Shown in pieces: positions 38,745 to 46,603 of a stretch of DNA of 64,000 nt. The first letter of the stretch is position 1. Each line of letters opens with the position of its first letter. Made by a program: the position numbers and the translations under genes. Origin of the DNA: Lachnospiraceae bacterium (GTDB lineage: Bacteria > Bacillota > Clostridia > Lachnospirales > Lachnospiraceae); contig JALCRM010000007.1 in NCBI GenBank assembly GCA_022652545.1, positions 81,036 through 145,035 of the forward strand. Direction: 5' to 3'. The notes beneath the pieces were generated by a model that was not told the DNA's origin, ran no database searches, and saw only the letters and a list, made by a program, of their open reading frames with translations.

Positions 38745-38961
38745 AATTATTAGCTGGAATGATCTTAATGTTGGTCAATATCAGACAATAGATGTAAATG
38801 ATATGTCTTCAGCAGATAGCGCATTATATGCGATGAAAGTAAGTATTTCTGTTAACAGATTAACAGTGGGATTGCAAAAAGAGAGTACCGCCCCATGGAA
38901 TCAAGTTGTTAACCGACCAAAGTTTTCAACTCAATCTATAAGTGGTAAGATAGGCGGCTGA
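38692..38961 (+). pseudogene. Open, start-less reading frame remnant
   Basis: About 89 codons open from 38692 to TGA 38959-38961, reading ...IISWNDLNVGQYQTIDVNDMSSADSALYAMKVS... and ending SISGKIGG. There is no start codon with a ribosome site at the beginning, and the first in-frame ATG (about 38800) has none either. It looks like the 3' end of a lost gene; no family recognised. Confidence 0.3.
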
Positions 38962-39130
38962 TTCAAGCCGATCGCCGGTTAAACGCATCAGCGACCGTCG
39001 ATCGGTGCAAACTGCAAGCAAGGAGAGGTATCGATTCTGGTATCGATGAATCTATAGCTGCGAATCTAAGATATTTATAACATGTTTTACAGGCTCTTTT
39101 GATGTGAAGTGATCAGTATGGCATAAAAGG
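38962..39130. other. Non-coding stretch before blaI-like gene
   Basis: Completes the 533-nt gap between the RloAB and BlaI-like genes. It contains a GGTATCGATTCT/GGTATCGATGAAT short direct repeat near 39030-39052 and no convincing gene. Confidence 0.5.
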
Positions 39131-39168
39131 TTGACAAACGTAAACCAAACAATATATTATACAGTATA
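39131..39168 (+). promoter_or_regulatory. Promoter and candidate operator of the BlaI-M56 operon
   Basis: TTGACA (39131-39136), 18-nt spacer, TATTAT (39155-39160). A perfect odd palindrome TATAC-A-GTATA (39158-39168) overlaps the -10, a natural site for the BlaI-like repressor encoded directly downstream. Confidence 0.65.
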
Positions 39169-39184
39169 GAAAAGCGGTGTACAG

Positions 39185-39568
39185 ATGATTAAAATCAGCG
39201 ATTCAGAATGGAAAATCATGGAGCTGTTATGGAAATCGGCTCCCCGTACCATAACGCAGATGACAAAAGTCTTGGGCGATGCGTATGGATGGGATAAATC
39301 AACGGTTATTACCCTGCTAAAACGGTTGTTGAACAAAAACGCCGTTTACTTTGAGCAGGGAACAAAAGCAAAAATGTTTTATCCGGCAGTCCGTCAGGAG
39401 GAGACACGGAGCAACGAAGCAAAGACATTTCTTGAGAAAACATTTTCGGGAAATATCGGTCTCATGGTCAGTACGATGATCCATGAAGAAGCCCTTTCGG
39501 AACAGGACATCAAAGAGCTGGAGCAGATATTAAAGCAGCATGGCGGGGAGGATTCTTCCAAACAGTAA
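39185..39568 (+). CDS. BlaI/MecI/CopY-family repressor
   Basis: 127 residues. Winged helix with SDSEWKIMELLWKSAPRTITQM and DKSTVITLLKRLLNKNAVYFEQ, then the dimerisation tail with FLEKTFSGNIGLMVSTMI, where the partner protease of BlaI systems usually cleaves. It autoregulates in known systems and pairs with the M56 gene that follows. Confidence 0.92.
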   Translation: MIKISDSEWKIMELLWKSAPRTITQMTKVLGDAYGWDKSTVITLLKRLLNKNAVYFEQGTKAKMFYPAVRQEETRSNEAKTFLEKTFSGNIGLMVSTMIHEEALSEQDIKELEQILKQHGGEDSSKQ

Positions 39569-39616
39569 TTGGATCGGGAGATATGGCATGATGCCGCCGG
39601 AAGGGACTGGGAGATT

Positions 39617-41713
39617 ATGAGAGAAGCAATCGGCGTTAGCCTGATAGTCCTGGTACTTGTCGGCATAAGGAAAATCCTGTTCGGTAAAATCAGCCGAAAA
39701 ATGCAGTATACGCTTTGGCTGTCCATCCCAATCTATCTTCTATTGTGCGGATTTGTCCGCATACCGGTTGCAGTAAATCACCTTTTACCTGCAGCAGCAA
39801 AACAGCCTGCAGAGATCTTTTCTGAAGAAATGTCTTCTGGTTCTGCTGTGACAGAATCGTCCAATAGCCCAGGTGAAATTATTATTTCTTCCAACCAGGT
39901 CTCTAAGGAGCCGAGTGCCTCTTCACCGGATCGTACTCTATTTCAGAATTCAAAAGTATATGAGCAGATATCGATATTCTGCCGCGAGGCAGGAAAAGCG
40001 ATTCCCATCATCGGATGGGGAGCGGCATCCGTATTACTTGCATATAATCTGCTTTTCTTATGCCATTGTCACAGGCATCGCCGATTTCTGAAGAAAGATC
40101 CGGAAACCGGCATGAATATTTATGTTTTGCGAAGATCCGGTTCCCCGTTTTTGCTGGGGCGGAGCATCTATGTCCCGTCGCAGATTATTACGGATGATAA
40201 ACTGCTTACCTTTGCCATTATGCATGAATACTGTCACTTTCGGCAGGGAGATTTCATCTGGCCGATCGTCCGTTATCTGGTCCTGGCATTGAACTGGTAT
40301 AACCCGTTTGTCTGGTATGCTTTCCGGCTGGCAGGTCAGGACAGCGAACTGGCCTGTGATGAGGCGGTTATCGGAATACTCGGAGAAACTGAAAGAAGGC
40401 CATATGGCGAGGCATTGATCCATATGATGAAAAACAGAAATGCCTGCCGGGATTCGATATGTGCGACGACGCGTATGGTAGGAAACAAACATTTGATCAA
40501 GGAAAGGATATGCTGCATCAGTAAAGGTTCTGCTCACAGCGCAAAGCGATTTGTTGCCGGTGCTCTGTGTATGGTCATGGTGACCGGATGTGCTTTGGTC
40601 AAGCCGGAAGCGTCTGCCGCGGAGATGAAAAAAGGAAGCAGCGATATCTCGGAGACCTCGGGTTCTGATGTATCAACGCGTGCGGTCAGCACTTTGGCTG
40701 GCTCCGCAAAGCCTGCAGCAGAAGAGGCAGATAGACAGAAAAATGCAGAAACTTACGCATCTTATGACTATGATCCGGGAGACAATCCTACCGGCACCCT
40801 GTTTTTCAAAGGAAGGGTTTACTATTCGGACATTGATGGAATTCAATGTGCAGACCTGAATACCGGAGAAGTACAGACACTGGTTTCTGGGGATGGCTGC
40901 GCGTGCGTATTGATCAATAACGGGTGGCTCTACTATCAGAGCAATATGTGGGACGAAAAGGTCAATGCAGAAATATGCAGGCTTGATCTGAACACCGGTA
41001 CGATGCAGAAACTTCTGGAGGAAAGTCAGGAAATGCAGACGGCGTCAGTGTTTGCAGAAGGAGATTACCTGTATCTGTCGGATGGAGTGAAAGGCAGCCT
41101 GCCGGAGAACCGGGAATATGTGGCTTATCATATCGATTCAGACGGTACGGTAAAACAGGAGGAGGATTCTCCAGTTTCCGGGCTGCTTGCCGCTCTGAAC
41201 CGGAATACACAGGACACGAACAAATTCTGGAATGGCTGGCTCTGTTCTCTTATCAGGTATCATAAGGTTGTACAAATGGCAGGGAAGCTGGGAAATGCGA
41301 CACTGACGATATTGGATGCGGATGGCGCGGAACCTTTGGAGATTCCGGATATTTCCGGAAATATTTATACTACATTCAAGGGACTGGTTTATCAGGATAT
41401 GCAGCACAATATCCATTTGCTGCCATGGAATCAGCCGATTGAGTCCGATCAGATTCTTTTAGACTATACAAAAGAAAACAGAAATATGAATTACGGCCCG
41501 AGTGATTCAACGGGAATATATGGATTCTTCCGGACGGCGGACAAAACAGTGATTACAAAGCTATATTGGGATGGAACGGTACAGGAACTCGAGGATGTTT
41601 CCTCATTGGGTGAAGACGGTCGTCAGTTCAATATCCGGCTGTCTGGCGGAGATGATCACTATTGCTATTACGACAGAATGAATAACAAAGAAATCATTCG
41701 AAAAATCCCATAG
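39617..41713 (+). CDS. M56 (BlaR1-like) sensor peptidase with beta-propeller-like extracellular domain
   Basis: About 698 residues from ATG 39617 (GGGAG upstream); TTG 39569 right after blaI is an alternative. The N-terminal membrane domain has several TM helices and a cytoplasmic zinc peptidase site, HEYCHFRQGD (HExxH), with the downstream CDEAVIG. A last TM/lipobox-like segment (ALCMVMVTGCALV) precedes about 370 extracellular residues made of repeated GRVYYSDIDGIQCADLNTGE-type strands, like DUF5050 propellers. The penicillin-binding domain of BlaR1 is absent, so the signal is something else. Bases 41518-41663 are duplicated at 46435-46580. Confidence 0.85.
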   Translation: MREAIGVSLIVLVLVGIRKILFGKISRKMQYTLWLSIPIYLLLCGFVRIPVAVNHLLPAAAKQPAEIFSEEMSSGSAVTESSNSPGEIIISSNQVSKEPSASSPDRTLFQNSKVYEQISIFCREAGKAIPIIGWGAASVLLAYNLLFLCHCHRHRRFLKKDPETGMNIYVLRRSGSPFLLGRSIYVPSQIITDDKLLTFAIMHEYCHFRQGDFIWPIVRYLVLALNWYNPFVWYAFRLAGQDSELACDEAVIGILGETERRPYGEALIHMMKNRNACRDSICATTRMVGNKHLIKERICCISKGSAHSAKRFVAGALCMVMVTGCALVKPEASAAEMKKGSSDISETSGSDVSTRAVSTLAGSAKPAAEEADRQKNAETYASYDYDPGDNPTGTLFFKGRVYYSDIDGIQCADLNTGEVQTLVSGDGCACVLINNGWLYYQSNMWDEKVNAEICRLDLNTGTMQKLLEESQEMQTASVFAEGDYLYLSDGVKGSLPENREYVAYHIDSDGTVKQEEDSPVSGLLAALNRNTQDTNKFWNGWLCSLIRYHKVVQMAGKLGNATLTILDADGAEPLEIPDISGNIYTTFKGLVYQDMQHNIHLLPWNQPIESDQILLDYTKENRNMNYGPSDSTGIYGFFRTADKTVITKLYWDGTVQELEDVSSLGEDGRQFNIRLSGGDDHYCYYDRMNNKEIIRKIP
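41518..41663 (+). repeat. 146-bp duplicated segment, copy A (inside M56 gene)
   Basis: Same length as 46435-46580 with 9 mismatches and no gaps, about 94% identity by hand count. It encodes the last propeller-like strands of the M56 protein. Confidence 0.9.
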
Positions 41714-41836
41714 AAGTAAACGGCAGTGTTTGATTATCATTGAGAAATTGTGTTTTCATTAGTCTGACAATAATTGCAAATCCGATATATAGCGGATAGA
41801 ATACAAATAGAAAAATCCTTTGAAAGGAGGTACATT

Positions 41837-42163
41837 GTGATTTATTCAATTGAAGAAATCAGTCTGAAAATCAGACCTGTTGCCGAGAAATATCACTTAA
41901 AAGCCATCTATCTCTTTGGATCATATGCGCGTGGAGAAGCACGGGAAGACAGTGATGTTGACCTCCTTGTTGACACTTCAGGAGCAGATCTTGATTCACT
42001 GTTCAAACTGGGAGGCCTGTATTCTGACTTGGAAGATGCTTTGAAAAAAACGATTGACCTTGTAACTATGGATTCTATAATGCAGAAACCCAGGATGAAG
42101 AGCGATATTTCTTTCAGAAATAATATCATGGAGAATAAGGTGGATGTTTATGTCGCCGCTTGA
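41837..42163 (+). CDS. MNT-type nucleotidyltransferase (antitoxin of MNT-HEPN pair)
   Basis: 108 residues from GTG 41837, with AAAGGAGG 6 nt upstream, which decides the start. The motif GSYARGEAREDSDVDLLV holds the two metal Asp residues and IDLVTM supplies the third. Such minimal nucleotidyltransferases neutralise a HEPN RNase partner by adding AMP to it. The partner gene begins inside its last 20 nt and is interrupted. Confidence 0.88.
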   Translation: MIYSIEEISLKIRPVAEKYHLKAIYLFGSYARGEAREDSDVDLLVDTSGADLDSLFKLGGLYSDLEDALKKTIDLVTMDSIMQKPRMKSDISFRNNIMENKVDVYVAA

Positions 42164-42503
42164 CCAGCAGAGATTAGAAAAGATTGTTGAATATACGGAT
42201 AGAATCAACCGGACAATATAAAGATACGGCGATACTATGAATGTATTTATGACAGATGAAGATTATCAGCAGTCAATATCTTTTTCTGTTCTGCAGATTG
42301 GCGAACTGGTAAATGGACTATCAGAAGAATTCAAGTCTTTGACAGCTAATAAAATGCCTTGGAACCAGATCCGTGGAATGCGAAATGTTGTTGCACACGG
42401 ATATGGGAGTATTAATCTTGAGAGGGTTTGGGTAACTGTTCAAACCGATATTCCGGCACTGAGAAATTTCTGTATATCACAAATAGGCAATGATCATTCA
42501 TAG
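42144..42503 (+). pseudogene. HEPN/DUF86 toxin gene with in-frame stop
   Basis: Reading from ATG 42144 (or 42150), the frame runs MSPLDQQRLEKIVEYTDRINRTI and then meets TAA at 42219-42221. It continues in the same frame with RYGDTMNVFMTDEDYQQS ... QIGELVNGLSEEF ... RNVVAHGYG. The catalytic Rx4HxY motif (RNVVAHGY) is intact. Family members have a residue such as Lys at the stop position, so one change (AAA to TAA) is the simplest cause. Restart at ATG 42237 is possible but has no clear ribosome site. Confidence 0.85.
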
Positions 42504-42647
42504 TAGTATTAAAAGAGAAGGCGGAAACCTGTCTTCTCCTCTGTTGGTTCTGAAATGTCTGCGCTCCAGTTTATAGTTCTTTGCTGTGCTGGAGTTGATT
42601 GGGCATAGAGCCTTACTTCATTATCAACATTCACCGACACGTAATAT

Positions 42648-43583
42648 TCAGTTTTCATTAATTCCATATGAGCTTATATCGGATCTGGTTCTCAGCTTTT
42701 CCTTATATAAACTTTCGACTTTTATTGCATCATCCGGTAATACTTGTTTTGGTAATGTCTTTAGTATAGTAAAGCGGAAATTTTTATAAGCATTCTCATT
42801 TTGTTTCAATAGTTTCTTTATGCCTTCATCTCCGCCATCATGAGTTTCTGCATAACATTTCCATCTTCCCCATATACCATCATTGCCATAAGTAGAACCG
42901 ATATATTGCTTATCCAGCCCATCTACGCATATCAGATATATGCCATTAACATTGCTTAACGATATATACCAGTCATCATAGGTCAGTGGATCATTTATAA
43001 TTGTTTCAAGGTTTTTAAACGACAGTATCGTTTCTTCATAACTTTTAAATCCTCCGACTGTCCGCAACCCCTTTTCCGGATATATAGCGATAACAGCTTT
43101 TTTTGTCTCTGCCCAATGGTCAAATCTTCTGGTATTTTTTCCCCAATCAATAACCAGACGATTTTTGAGATCAGCCATTATGTCAGTTTCTTTCAAATCA
43201 TAATAAACGCTCTTTTCAAAATACTCAGGGTAGGGAAAACCTTTAGGCATCTTCCTTTTCTTTTCAATACCTTCATATTTTTGACCAACTTCATAACATC
43301 CAAAGAAAACAGCTGATGTTCCATTTGAGGACATAAATGACAAAACATGCTTACACTTATCAAAAATCGGGCCGCCCTGTTCATTCTGATATGCTTCCAA
43401 ATATCCTTTATCTATTATCTCCCTGACATCAGACCTATTACACGCATGCCTAATAAGCTTAGTCGCTTTAATATCAAGCCCATATTCCTTTATTATCATT
43501 GATAATAGCATTCCGTAGCTCCTATCGCTTGCTGTATAAAAATTATGAGTAGCATATTCATCTACTTCATTTGTTATAACCAT
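42648..43583 (-). CDS. GIY-YIG nuclease-domain protein
   Basis: 311 residues. The C-terminal 110 residues show GIYLICVDGLDKQYIGSTYG, GIWGRWKCYAETHDGG and a later ALKVESLYKEKL-type Glu helix, the order of a GIY-YIG nuclease with its Arg and Glu. The N-terminal 200 residues are an uncharacterised domain (NEVDEYATHNFYTASDRSYGMLLSMI, FFGCYEVGQKYEGI). No methylase partner is present. The setting among RloAB, MNT-HEPN and Fic genes suggests a defence or stress nuclease; this is inference. The ribosome site is weak. Confidence 0.75.
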   Translation of the reverse strand: MVITNEVDEYATHNFYTASDRSYGMLLSMIIKEYGLDIKATKLIRHACNRSDVREIIDKGYLEAYQNEQGGPIFDKCKHVLSFMSSNGTSAVFFGCYEVGQKYEGIEKKRKMPKGFPYPEYFEKSVYYDLKETDIMADLKNRLVIDWGKNTRRFDHWAETKKAVIAIYPEKGLRTVGGFKSYEETILSFKNLETIINDPLTYDDWYISLSNVNGIYLICVDGLDKQYIGSTYGNDGIWGRWKCYAETHDGGDEGIKKLLKQNENAYKNFRFTILKTLPKQVLPDDAIKVESLYKEKLRTRSDISSYGINEN

Positions 43584-43910
43584 TTTAGCATAATCATATT
43601 CTAAGCCTGTGTCTTGGATTATTTAATGATCTGAAGAATGGATCATTATTTTCAGTGATCTCAAAAGTTACCAAGAAACGTTTGGATTTTGCTATTCTAT
43701 GGACATTGATGATAGTGAAGGTGCAGAACTGGAACTTTGTTTTTGATCAGCTTCGTAGCAATACCATAGCAGAAGTTTCTGTATTTATATTTGGCTTCTG
43801 ATATAGCCGTTTCATTACGCTGCCAGTAAAGTTTAGTAATTAGATATCTATTCCCAGGCATGTTGAAAATCGCACAAATCGGCAATATAATTGGGACATA
43901 AAATCTTGAT
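43584..43910. other. Gap between GIY-YIG and Fic genes
   Basis: 327 nt. A 62-codon minus-strand frame (43697-43885; GNRYLITKLYWQRNETAIS ... YGIATKLIKNK) has natural-looking composition but no ribosome site or known relatives, so it is noted rather than called. Nothing else seen. Confidence 0.4.
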
Positions 43911-44987
43911 GTGGGAGAAAGCCGGAAGAAAGTGAGAACATTTGATTATACCAGGATTGCTGAAAGAACTTGGGATAACGAGATTCTTTCATATATAGCG
44001 CAGATACACGAGTATAAGGGAAAGCAAGAGCTGTTCAGCAGACAGAAACCGGTAGAACTGGAACGACTTGCTGAGATAGCCAGGATCCAGAGCACAGAGG
44101 CATCCAACAGCATTGAAGGCATCGTTACTACAGATGCCAGATTAAAACAGCTGGTTTCTGACAAGACAACTCCTCGTAATCGTGATGAGGAGGAAATACT
44201 GGGATATAGGAATGCATTAAACCTGATTCATGAGGATTATGATTATATCCAGGTTTCACCTAACTATATTCTTCAACTGCATGGGGAGATGCTGAAACTT
44301 ACGGCATTCACATACGGAGGAAGACTTAAGACAACCCCCAACGAGATTGACAGGACTTTGCCGGATGGAACGAAGGAACTTATTTTTAAGCCGCTGGAAC
44401 CATTTGAGACACCGGATGCAATCCGTAATCTTTGTGACAGTTATCTTCACGCTCTGGATATGGAGGTCACAGATTCACTGATATTGATTCCCTGCTTTAT
44501 TTTGGATTTTCTTTGTATCCATCCGTTTAATGACGGAAATGGAAGAATGAGCCGATTGCTTACAATACTGCTGCTATATAAGTGTGGTTACAATGTAGGT
44601 AAGTATATCAGTATCGAGAAGAAAATATCGGATAATAAAAATGCATATTATGATGCACTGGAACAGGCAGATCAGGGATGGCTGCAGGAGACCAATGATC
44701 CCAAACCGTTTATCCGGTATATGCTGAATATTATTCTGGATTGTTATCGTGATTTTGAAAGCAGAGTTATGATTGCCAGACAGTCGGGTGCAAAGAGCAC
44801 ATCGTATGACGTGGTAAAAACATATGCTATGTCTATGATTGGTAACTTTACTAAGCAGGAAGCTCTTTATGCCTGTCCGAGCCTTGGCAGCTCATCGGTA
44901 GAATCCGCATTGAAAAAGCTTGTTGATGATGGGACGCTAAAGAGACTTGGAAAGGGACGTCAGACAAAATACGTTAGAATAATATAG
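43911..44987 (+). CDS. Fic-family adenylyltransferase
   Basis: 358 residues from GTG 43911 (a stop lies just upstream, and GTG 43932 is an alternative). Catalytic motif HPFNDGNGR (His about 204). An N-terminal inhibitory helix motif S-N-S-I-E-G (about 65-70) is of the (S/T)xxxE(G/N) type, marking class II Fic proteins that self-inhibit. A C-terminal winged-helix-like domain (about 300-358; FTKQEALYACPSLGSSSVESALKKLVDDG) follows. It transfers AMP to a target protein, not identified. Confidence 0.92.
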   Translation: MGESRKKVRTFDYTRIAERTWDNEILSYIAQIHEYKGKQELFSRQKPVELERLAEIARIQSTEASNSIEGIVTTDARLKQLVSDKTTPRNRDEEEILGYRNALNLIHEDYDYIQVSPNYILQLHGEMLKLTAFTYGGRLKTTPNEIDRTLPDGTKELIFKPLEPFETPDAIRNLCDSYLHALDMEVTDSLILIPCFILDFLCIHPFNDGNGRMSRLLTILLLYKCGYNVGKYISIEKKISDNKNAYYDALEQADQGWLQETNDPKPFIRYMLNIILDCYRDFESRVMIARQSGAKSTSYDVVKTYAMSMIGNFTKQEALYACPSLGSSSVESALKKLVDDGTLKRLGKGRQTKYVRII

Positions 44988-45012
44988 GGTGTCTCGGACA
45001 AGACAGTATGCT

Positions 45013-45031
45013 TTTGTTGTTAGTTTGTTGT
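45013..45031 (+). repeat. 19-bp direct repeat, left copy
   Basis: TTTGTTGTTAGTTTGTTGT, identical to 49768-49786. The two copies bracket the 45.0-49.8 kb block. Confidence 0.85.
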
Positions 45032-45211
45032 CCTTCCCCCACTCATGTGCTTTAATCACGCTTACTACTCGCTGAGATAAAGTTTTCCAGGATTGCAGGA
45101 GAAAGTCTTATATCATTCACTCCGTATTGCAGCCATTCAGCGCTGCATCAGCGGCCATTCGGCTGTTGAGCAATTGCTTTCTTTGCCTTGCCTCTTTGCC
45201 GGACCGGACGT

Positions 45212-46354
45212 ATGATGAAATCAAATAGCAAAGGGGAATGGGTCAGTCAGACCCTTTTATATCAAATGGACCGCTCTGTTTCCGGCAACCGGCTGCTGAA
45301 ATATGATGTCATCCGGATCACTGCCGTTTTTTTTGTACTGCTTACCCATACTTCCGGCGTATTGTTATTTATGTTTCCGGATGCCTCCACAGAGGAATTC
45401 CGGATCGCAAATATATTCAACGGGTTTTCAAGGTGCTGCATACCGATGCTTGTCATGCTGTCCGGCGCTCTGCTGCTGAATGAAGACCGGAAATTCGACA
45501 CACGGATCTTTTACAGAAAACATCTGCTGCCGATCCTTTATCTGCTTGCCGGCTGGCTGAGTTTTTACGGTGTGTTTTTCACATTTATACTTCCGTCGCT
45601 GAAACACGAGACCGTCTCGCCCGGCGCATTCTGGAAATATGTTCTTCTTTTGCAGGGCACCCGTTTTCCGCATCTGTGGTATCTGTATATGCTGATCGGA
45701 TTATATCTGATCATTCCGATCCTGCGGTTGTTTGTAAAGAGAGAGAACAAGAAATATGTGATAGGAATCATTCTTGCCGGCTTTATCGTACAGAACATCG
45801 GATCGACCGCCGATGTTTTTACTCTGCAGTCGGATATAACCGTTACGGGATTTCTCGATAACTTTATGCTTTTCCCGGTCAAGGGCTATGTCATCTATCT
45901 GCTTCTTGGCTGGCTGGTCGTGAATTATGAACCCGGAAGATCGCAGAAAATATTCCTGTACCTCTCAGGATCGCTTTCCTGTATCGTCAGCGTCGTGTGT
46001 ACGCAGCTGTTTTTTCCTGCGATTCCAACGATCCGCGCCTACTTGTATTCAGGCAACGGGGTCCTGCCGTTCTTCACGGGACTCAGTATGTTTGTACTGC
46101 TCTCCGATCTCTGCGGAAGCCGTAAAACAGAAACTCCCAGGATCATCCGGATGTCGGATCTGAGCTTCGGCGTCTACGTCATACACGTTGCCATTCTTGA
46201 ACTGTTTGCTCAGGTTGTCATGCCCTATCACAAAGGCTGGAATATTCCTGCCTATATTGCTGTTTTAACAGCAATTGCAGCCGGCCTGTCCTATCTGATC
46301 GTCCTGGGGTGTTCGAAAGTAAAACACCTGAAAAAGGTCTTTTACATCCGCTGA
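45212..46354 (+). CDS. Acyltransferase 3 family integral membrane protein
   Basis: About 380 residues with roughly ten TM helices. Typical opening (LLKYDVIRITAVFFVLLTHTSG, with the conserved Arg and His), then RCCIPMLVMLSGALLL, FPHLWYLYMLIGLYLIIPILR and FGVYVIHVAILELF near the end. The family O-acylates sugars or wall polymers. The start is uncertain (ATG 45212, 45215 or 45269; none with a strong ribosome site). Closest to the WecH/OafA type. Confidence 0.82.
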   Translation: MMKSNSKGEWVSQTLLYQMDRSVSGNRLLKYDVIRITAVFFVLLTHTSGVLLFMFPDASTEEFRIANIFNGFSRCCIPMLVMLSGALLLNEDRKFDTRIFYRKHLLPILYLLAGWLSFYGVFFTFILPSLKHETVSPGAFWKYVLLLQGTRFPHLWYLYMLIGLYLIIPILRLFVKRENKKYVIGIILAGFIVQNIGSTADVFTLQSDITVTGFLDNFMLFPVKGYVIYLLLGWLVVNYEPGRSQKIFLYLSGSLSCIVSVVCTQLFFPAIPTIRAYLYSGNGVLPFFTGLSMFVLLSDLCGSRKTETPRIIRMSDLSFGVYVIHVAILELFAQVVMPYHKGWNIPAYIAVLTAIAAGLSYLIVLGCSKVKHLKKVFYIR

Positions 46355-46434
46355 AGCAGCGCGCGGGCGCCGCTGGCATTTCCTGCATCAGCAGACGCTC
46401 AGTCGTGCAATTTGCAATGACTGGGTTTTCACAC

Positions 46435-46580
46435 ATATGGATTCGCCCAGACGGCGAACAAAACAGTGATTACAAAGCTGTATTGGGATGGAACGGTACA
46501 GGAACCCGAGGATGTTTCCTCATTGGGTGAAGACAGTCGTCTGTTAAATATCCGGCTGTCTGGCGGAGATGATCACTATT
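46435..46580 (+). pseudogene. 146-bp duplicated segment, copy B: orphan tail of an M56-type sensor gene
   Basis: Encodes ...ANKTVITKLYWDGTVQ... SLGEDSRLLNIRLSGGDDHYY in the same frame as the M56 protein, then breaks before that protein's last 13 residues and joins, still open, to the GH115-like gene. No start or 5' part is present; it is a relic or recombination scar. Confidence 0.85.
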
Positions 46581-46603
46581 ATAGAGGATGGGAGAAGACT
46601 AAA

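Noticed and set aside
42586..42789. 67-codon plus-strand ORF
   Set aside because: Most of it is antisense to the GIY-YIG gene, with no ribosome site.
43697..43885. 62-codon minus-strand ORF
   Set aside because: No ribosome site or recognised relatives; left as a note in the gap entry.
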